Positions 59,393 to 64,000 of a stretch of 64,000 nucleotides of DNA are shown piece after piece. The notes beneath the pieces were generated by a model. It had not been told where the DNA came from, did not search any database, and was given only the letters and a program-made list of their open reading frames with translations. Origin of the DNA: Hyaloscypha bicolor E (Eukaryota > Ascomycota > Leotiomycetes > Helotiales > Hyaloscyphaceae); assembly GCF_002865645.1 (NCBI RefSeq), contig NW_020194526.1, positions 186,001 to 250,000 on the forward strand, in the 5' to 3' direction. The translations under genes and the position numbers were made by a program. The stretch's first letter is position 1; each line of letters starts with the position of its first letter.

Positions 59393-62300
59393 CTTTATAT
59401 TATATTATATATAAATAATAAATCCTAAAAATATAACTTTCTCTTATATAAAAAAGAAAAAAAAAGCTTTAGAAATTTTTTTAACTAATATTAAAAACAA
59501 AGGTATTTTCTTAATTTATACTTTGAATTTTATTCTAATTAATAATATTTCTTTTCTAATATTTTATAAATAGGAAATTATAATAAAATAAAAATTTATA
59601 TAAAGTATATTAAAATATAAAATATAATTAAATAATAAATTAATAAAAATAAAGGTATATATAATTATAAAAGCTTAATTAATTAATATAAAAAGTTATT
59701 TATTATTTAGAATTATAAAAAAGGCCAGCTTTTAATAATAAGCTTTTCTGGTCTAGTATTTTTATTTATAAATACTTAACTAAATAAATATAATTATTAT
59801 TAATATAAGAATAAAGAATTTCTCAATTACTTTATTTTTAATATAAAGTAATTTAGACTTTAATAATAGAAATAAAATATAAAAATAGTTTTATATAAGC
59901 TTTATTATTAAGATTACTAGTTTTAAATGGAAACTAGTTTACTAATATTTTTTTTAAAAATATTAAGAATCTCGAAAAAGGCTTTATTAACTTTATTAAA
60001 ATTAATAAAATAATTTTCTCTAATATATAATTAAGCTTTTTTAATCTTATAATAACTTATATTTTTAAAATATTATTTTATAAAAGTTTTTATTCGAAAT
60101 CTTTATTAATAAAATACTTTATATATTTTTATTAATAATTTAAGAATATCTTAAAGAAATACTTTAATATTTATAAAGAAATATAGTTTTATTATATAAC
60201 TAATATTTATTTTTAAAAGGTTTTTAATAATTATATAAAGAAATAATATAAGTATTTTAAAAAATTCTTTAAACTCGAAACATATTATTTATTTACTATT
60301 AATTATATTATAATTTTGGAAAATTAGGCTATTAAGTTTAAGAATCTCTAATAATTATATAATTAAAATCTTAAAATTATTAAAATAATATAATTTTAAT
60401 AAAATATGGCTTATTATATTAAAATACTTTAGAAGAATATATAAATTCTAATTTTTAATAACTTTTGCTTTTCTTAGTAACTCGCTTTATAATTTTATAT
60501 TACTTTATAATATCTTTAGCTCTTTAATATTCTTTTTCTTTTTAATTATCTTTATATAATATTCGATATTAATTCTAATTAATACAATTATTAATATAAA
60601 ATATATCTAAAGCGTGCTTTTTAATCTCGAATAATATTAATATAATATATATATTTTAAAGTACTAATAAAGGAAATAAAATTAATACTTTCTTAGAATT
60701 CGAAGGGTTTTAATTATTAATACTTAAGGCCTTAGTATTTTAATTATTTTATATATTAAATAAAGTATTTCCTTATCTTTTTATTAGTAAATATTAACTA
60801 ATATTATATAATAAGCAAGAAATATCTAATAAGAATTCTCGATTTAATAGCTAATATTTATTACTTTAATTAAGGCACGAATTTATTTATTTAATTAATT
60901 AAAAGTAATAATATTAATAAATAAACTAAAGAAATACTTTTATATTTAATAAAAGTTATTTTATAGTTTATTTTCTTTTTAATTTAGTAAATATTATAAG
61001 AATTTTAGTTTTTTTTTGCCTTATTATTATTTTTATTCTTACTTATATATCTTTAATACCTTATACTAGAAAAGAATTATATTAGAAAGTCGAGTATTTA
61101 ACTAGAGTTAATTTTATATAAATTATTTGAATTATTTACTATATATTAATTTATTGGTTTTATATAATATATTCGAATAAAAACTATTAATATTATAATA
61201 AAGCTATTAAAACTTATTATTTTCTTTACTTTATAAGCTATAGTTATAATCTTGAAATTAAGTTAGAAAGAATATAATTTAATTTATAAATCTCGAAATA
61301 AATCTTAATAATTGAGTTCTTTTATTTAAATAAAAGTTTTAGTTATAAAAGTTATATAAGCCTTAATATTAACTTCTTTTTATAATAATATATTAAAGTA
61401 ATATAATAAATAATTATTTATATTTATATAATTTATATTTCTAGAATTTTAAAATATAAGCTATTTAGTTTAGCTTATATTTTTATTTATATAATTCCAG
61501 AAATTCTTAGGCTTATATATATAATATATTTTTATATACTTTATATTAAATTTATTTAATATATTATATCTTTAGATAAAGTTTATATAATACTCTAAAA
61601 TATAAACTTTTAAATAATTCTAATAAGTCTTATCTTTATAATTTATTAATTAATATTTAGCAAATGCTTTTTTAATATAACTAATATAAAAAAGAGCCTG
61701 AATTATATAATATAATATTTTATTATTATATATTTAATATTATATTAATAAAATAAAATAATTTAGTAAAAAGAAGTAATAAAGCTATTATAGAAACAAG
61801 AATTCAAATTAAAGCCCTTTTTTTATTTATTATTTATTATAAGATATAATTAAAATAAATATTAAGTTATATAATATTTAAAAATTCTTAATATATATAA
61901 TTTTTCTTTTTCTTAACTTTAATAACTTATTAATTAAGAAATATCTTTTATAATAAAGACTAGATTTAATTAATAAGGCCTTAAAATATATTTCTTTTAA
62001 ATTAATATAATATATTAATAAAAATTACTCTATAAATATTAATAAATAAATAATATTAAATATATTTAATTTAAATAAATAAATTTCATTTTTCTAGTAT
62101 ATTATTTTAGTATTTAATTATATATTTATAATAGCTATATTATATTAAAATATCTTAAAGCTATTTAAATAATATTTAATAAAAATAATTTTAATACTTA
62201 TAATAAAAATAATTTCTTTGTAATTATAAAATATATTTGAAATAATAAAATAATAATATTATATACTATTATTTATATATATAATAAGCTATTCGGTTTT

Positions 62301-62899
62301 TATAAGTTCTTTTTAAGCTATATATAATATTAGTAATATATATATATTTAGGAATCTAATATAAATACTTAAAAATAATTCTTATACTTTAATAATAAAA
62401 TTCGGATTTAATCTTATATATTATTTTTTAATTCGAGCTTTTAGTAATTACTATAAATATTAGTAATAAACTAATTAATAAATTAGCTAATAAAGTTTGC
62501 TTTTAATAAATACTTCTTGAAAAATTACTAATTATAATATAAAAGAGCTATATTAATTAATTATCTTATAATTACATTATTAGAATCTTATTAATAAAAA
62601 GAAATACTAATATAATTATAGTTTTTAGAAATAATTTAATTACTTCTTTTATTATTAATTTATTATATATATTTTATTATATATTCTTATTCTTTAATTC
62701 TTATAATACTTTTTTATTAAAGCTTATATAAGTTCAAATATAAAGAACTAATATCTAAAAAAAAGATTTAAATATTTCTAAATTAAATGAAATAATATAA
62801 TATATACTTGTATTTTTATATTTTTATTTTGGCTTTTTATTATAAATCTTTATTTAAAATCTTTATTATTACCCGAAATATTATATAATATAATATATA

Positions 62900-63512
62900 T
62901 AGCTTATATTATATTATTATTCCTATAAAGCTTTTATTTTATATTATTAATAAAGGTATTTAATATTAAATTAATATTTATTTAAAACTTTTTAAATTAA
63001 ATTATTATTAATATTAAAAAGTAATTTATTAATAAAGAATTTATATAACTAATAAATATAATAAAGATTAAAATTAAAATTATTTTTATAAAAGCTTATA
63101 ATATTATTAATTTTAGCATAAATTAAATTAAATTAATATAATATTATAAATAATCTTTAAAGCTTTTAATAATATAGCTTTTATTTTTTTAAATTTATAA
63201 TATTTTATTATTTATTAATAATTTTGAAAAAGATAATAATAAAAATAACTATATTATAATCTATATTTATAATTTTATATTAAATTTAAAAGTTTTAATA
63301 TATTATAAAGAAAATATTAATTAATTTAGTAATTAAAAGAAATTATATAAGCTTATAATTATAAATAGTAAGTTTTATATACTAGCTTTATTTTTTATTT
63401 AATTTTTATAAAGCTTTTATAATATATTAAATATATAAATTAATATTTATAACTTTAAATATAATTCTAAATAATATTATAATAATTAGAAGTATAAAAA
63501 TAAAAATAAAAG
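62900..63512 (+). mobile_element. Copia internal fragment (copy 4), eroded
   Basis: Sequence aligns in order with the integrase-to-spacer region of copia copy 1 (about 28270-28990), including the AATTATTTTTATAAAAGCTTAT block (near 63076; copy 1 about 28475). There is no LTR of its own. It is cut by the following copia insertion. Confidence 0.6.
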
Positions 63513-63516
63513 TAAT

Positions 63517-64000
63517 TATTAGTATAGCTATAATTATTAGTATAGCTATAATTATTAATAGTTATATAATATAGTTATATAATATAAAAGTAACTAGAGG
63601 TAATAGGATATAGGTAATAATTATATAATCTTATATTATATAAATAACTCGACTAATAGTTAGTTTTTATTAGACTTAGTAAATTTAGGAATTATATATT
63701 AATACTATAATATTATAATACTATAATTCTTATTTCTAAAAAATAATTACTTTACTAATTTATATAAATAATATTCTATAACTATATAATAATATTATAT
63801 ATTTCTAGTAAACTAATATTAATTAGTTAGTACTTATAGATTAGAAAAGAATTAAGCTATATTTATTTAAAATTCGGTTCTTTAGGGGCGAAGCTATTAT
63901 TTTATATTAAAGAGGAAATAATTATTAATTATCTTTATTTATAATTCGGTTTTATAAGAAAGGAAAGGTACTTAATCTTATTAAGGCCCGATTAAGCTAT
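63517..64000 (+). mobile_element. Copia copy 3: 5' LTR and leader, runs off the window
   Basis: LTR 63517-63818 starts TATTAGTATAGC and ends AAACTAATA, as in copia copy 1. The leader (GATTAGAA, GAATTAAGCTATA, ATTCGGTT, TTAGGGGCGAAGC) follows copy 1 at 25203-25390. The start contains an 18-bp tandem duplication (TAGTATAGCTATAATTAT). The candidate target duplication is GTAAT (63512-63516), but its partner lies outside the window. Confidence 0.8.

Larger units (their letters stand above)
56253..62899. repeat. AT-rich RIP-eroded repeat DNA, unassigned
   Basis: About 6.6 kb of extreme AT content with no long open frame. It presumably consists of several very old transposons. I saw no LTR pair or readable catalytic motif. 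Two tandem arrays inside are listed separately. Confidence 0.55.

Overview
The window comes from a filamentous ascomycete (Pezizomycotina). The genes have short introns (about 49-119 nt) with GTATGT/GTAAGT-like donors and CTAAC/CTGAC-like branch points. They include an ankyrin protein with a fungal STAND-type N-terminus, HET remnants, a TAM-type methyltransferase and a cytochrome P450. The window also has the two-compartment structure produced by RIP (repeat-induced point mutation): about 17.8 kb of ordinary base composition, then about 46 kb of very AT-rich, TA-rich repeats. A Leotiomycete or Dothideomycete with AT-isochores is plausible, but the sequence does not fix the genus.

Region 1 (1-17.8 kb, gene-bearing). 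In order: the 3' end of a NUDIX hydrolase; a five-exon ankyrin-repeat protein (912 codons in my model); a decayed minus-strand gene split by a 597-bp hAT-type MITE with 8-bp target duplications; a nine-exon SAM-dependent methyltransferase (334 aa); two decayed HET-protein tails on opposite strands; a single-exon S66 (LD-carboxypeptidase/MccF-like) peptidase; a diverged repeat (copy A); a 241-bp TA-flanked MITE; a three-exon CYP52-like P450 (500 aa); and, convergent with it, an FAD monooxygenase (458 aa) whose true start I place upstream of a 50-nt intron. Methyltransferase, peptidase, P450 and FAD monooxygenase could be the tailoring part of a small metabolic neighbourhood, but no backbone synthase is present.

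Region 2 (17.8-22.8 kb). Copy B of the same repeat marks the switch to AT-rich DNA. A 3.8-kb LTR element on the minus strand (19009-22796) follows. It carries a gag remnant and, where pol would be expected, a piggyBac-type transposase reading frame that is complete apart from about six in-frame stops. Perfect 30-bp inverted repeats flank the transposase.

Region 3 (22.8-64 kb). Nested, RIP-eroded transposons. Copia copy 1 (24875-31219, TSD ATATT) is readable across protease, integrase, reverse transcriptase and RNase H, but its catalytic Asp codons are converted to Asn. Copia copy 2 starts at 31421 and is split by a plus-strand Gypsy element (35027-53140), which is itself split by a minus-strand Gypsy element (38420-46435, TSD CTAAT, two 205-bp LTRs). 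A Tc1/mariner-like element lies further downstream in copia copy 2. From 56.25 to 62.9 kb the sequence is too eroded to assign, with two tandem arrays. The window ends with another copia fragment and the 5' LTR and leader of a further copia copy. None of the elements in region 3 looks capable of encoding functional proteins.
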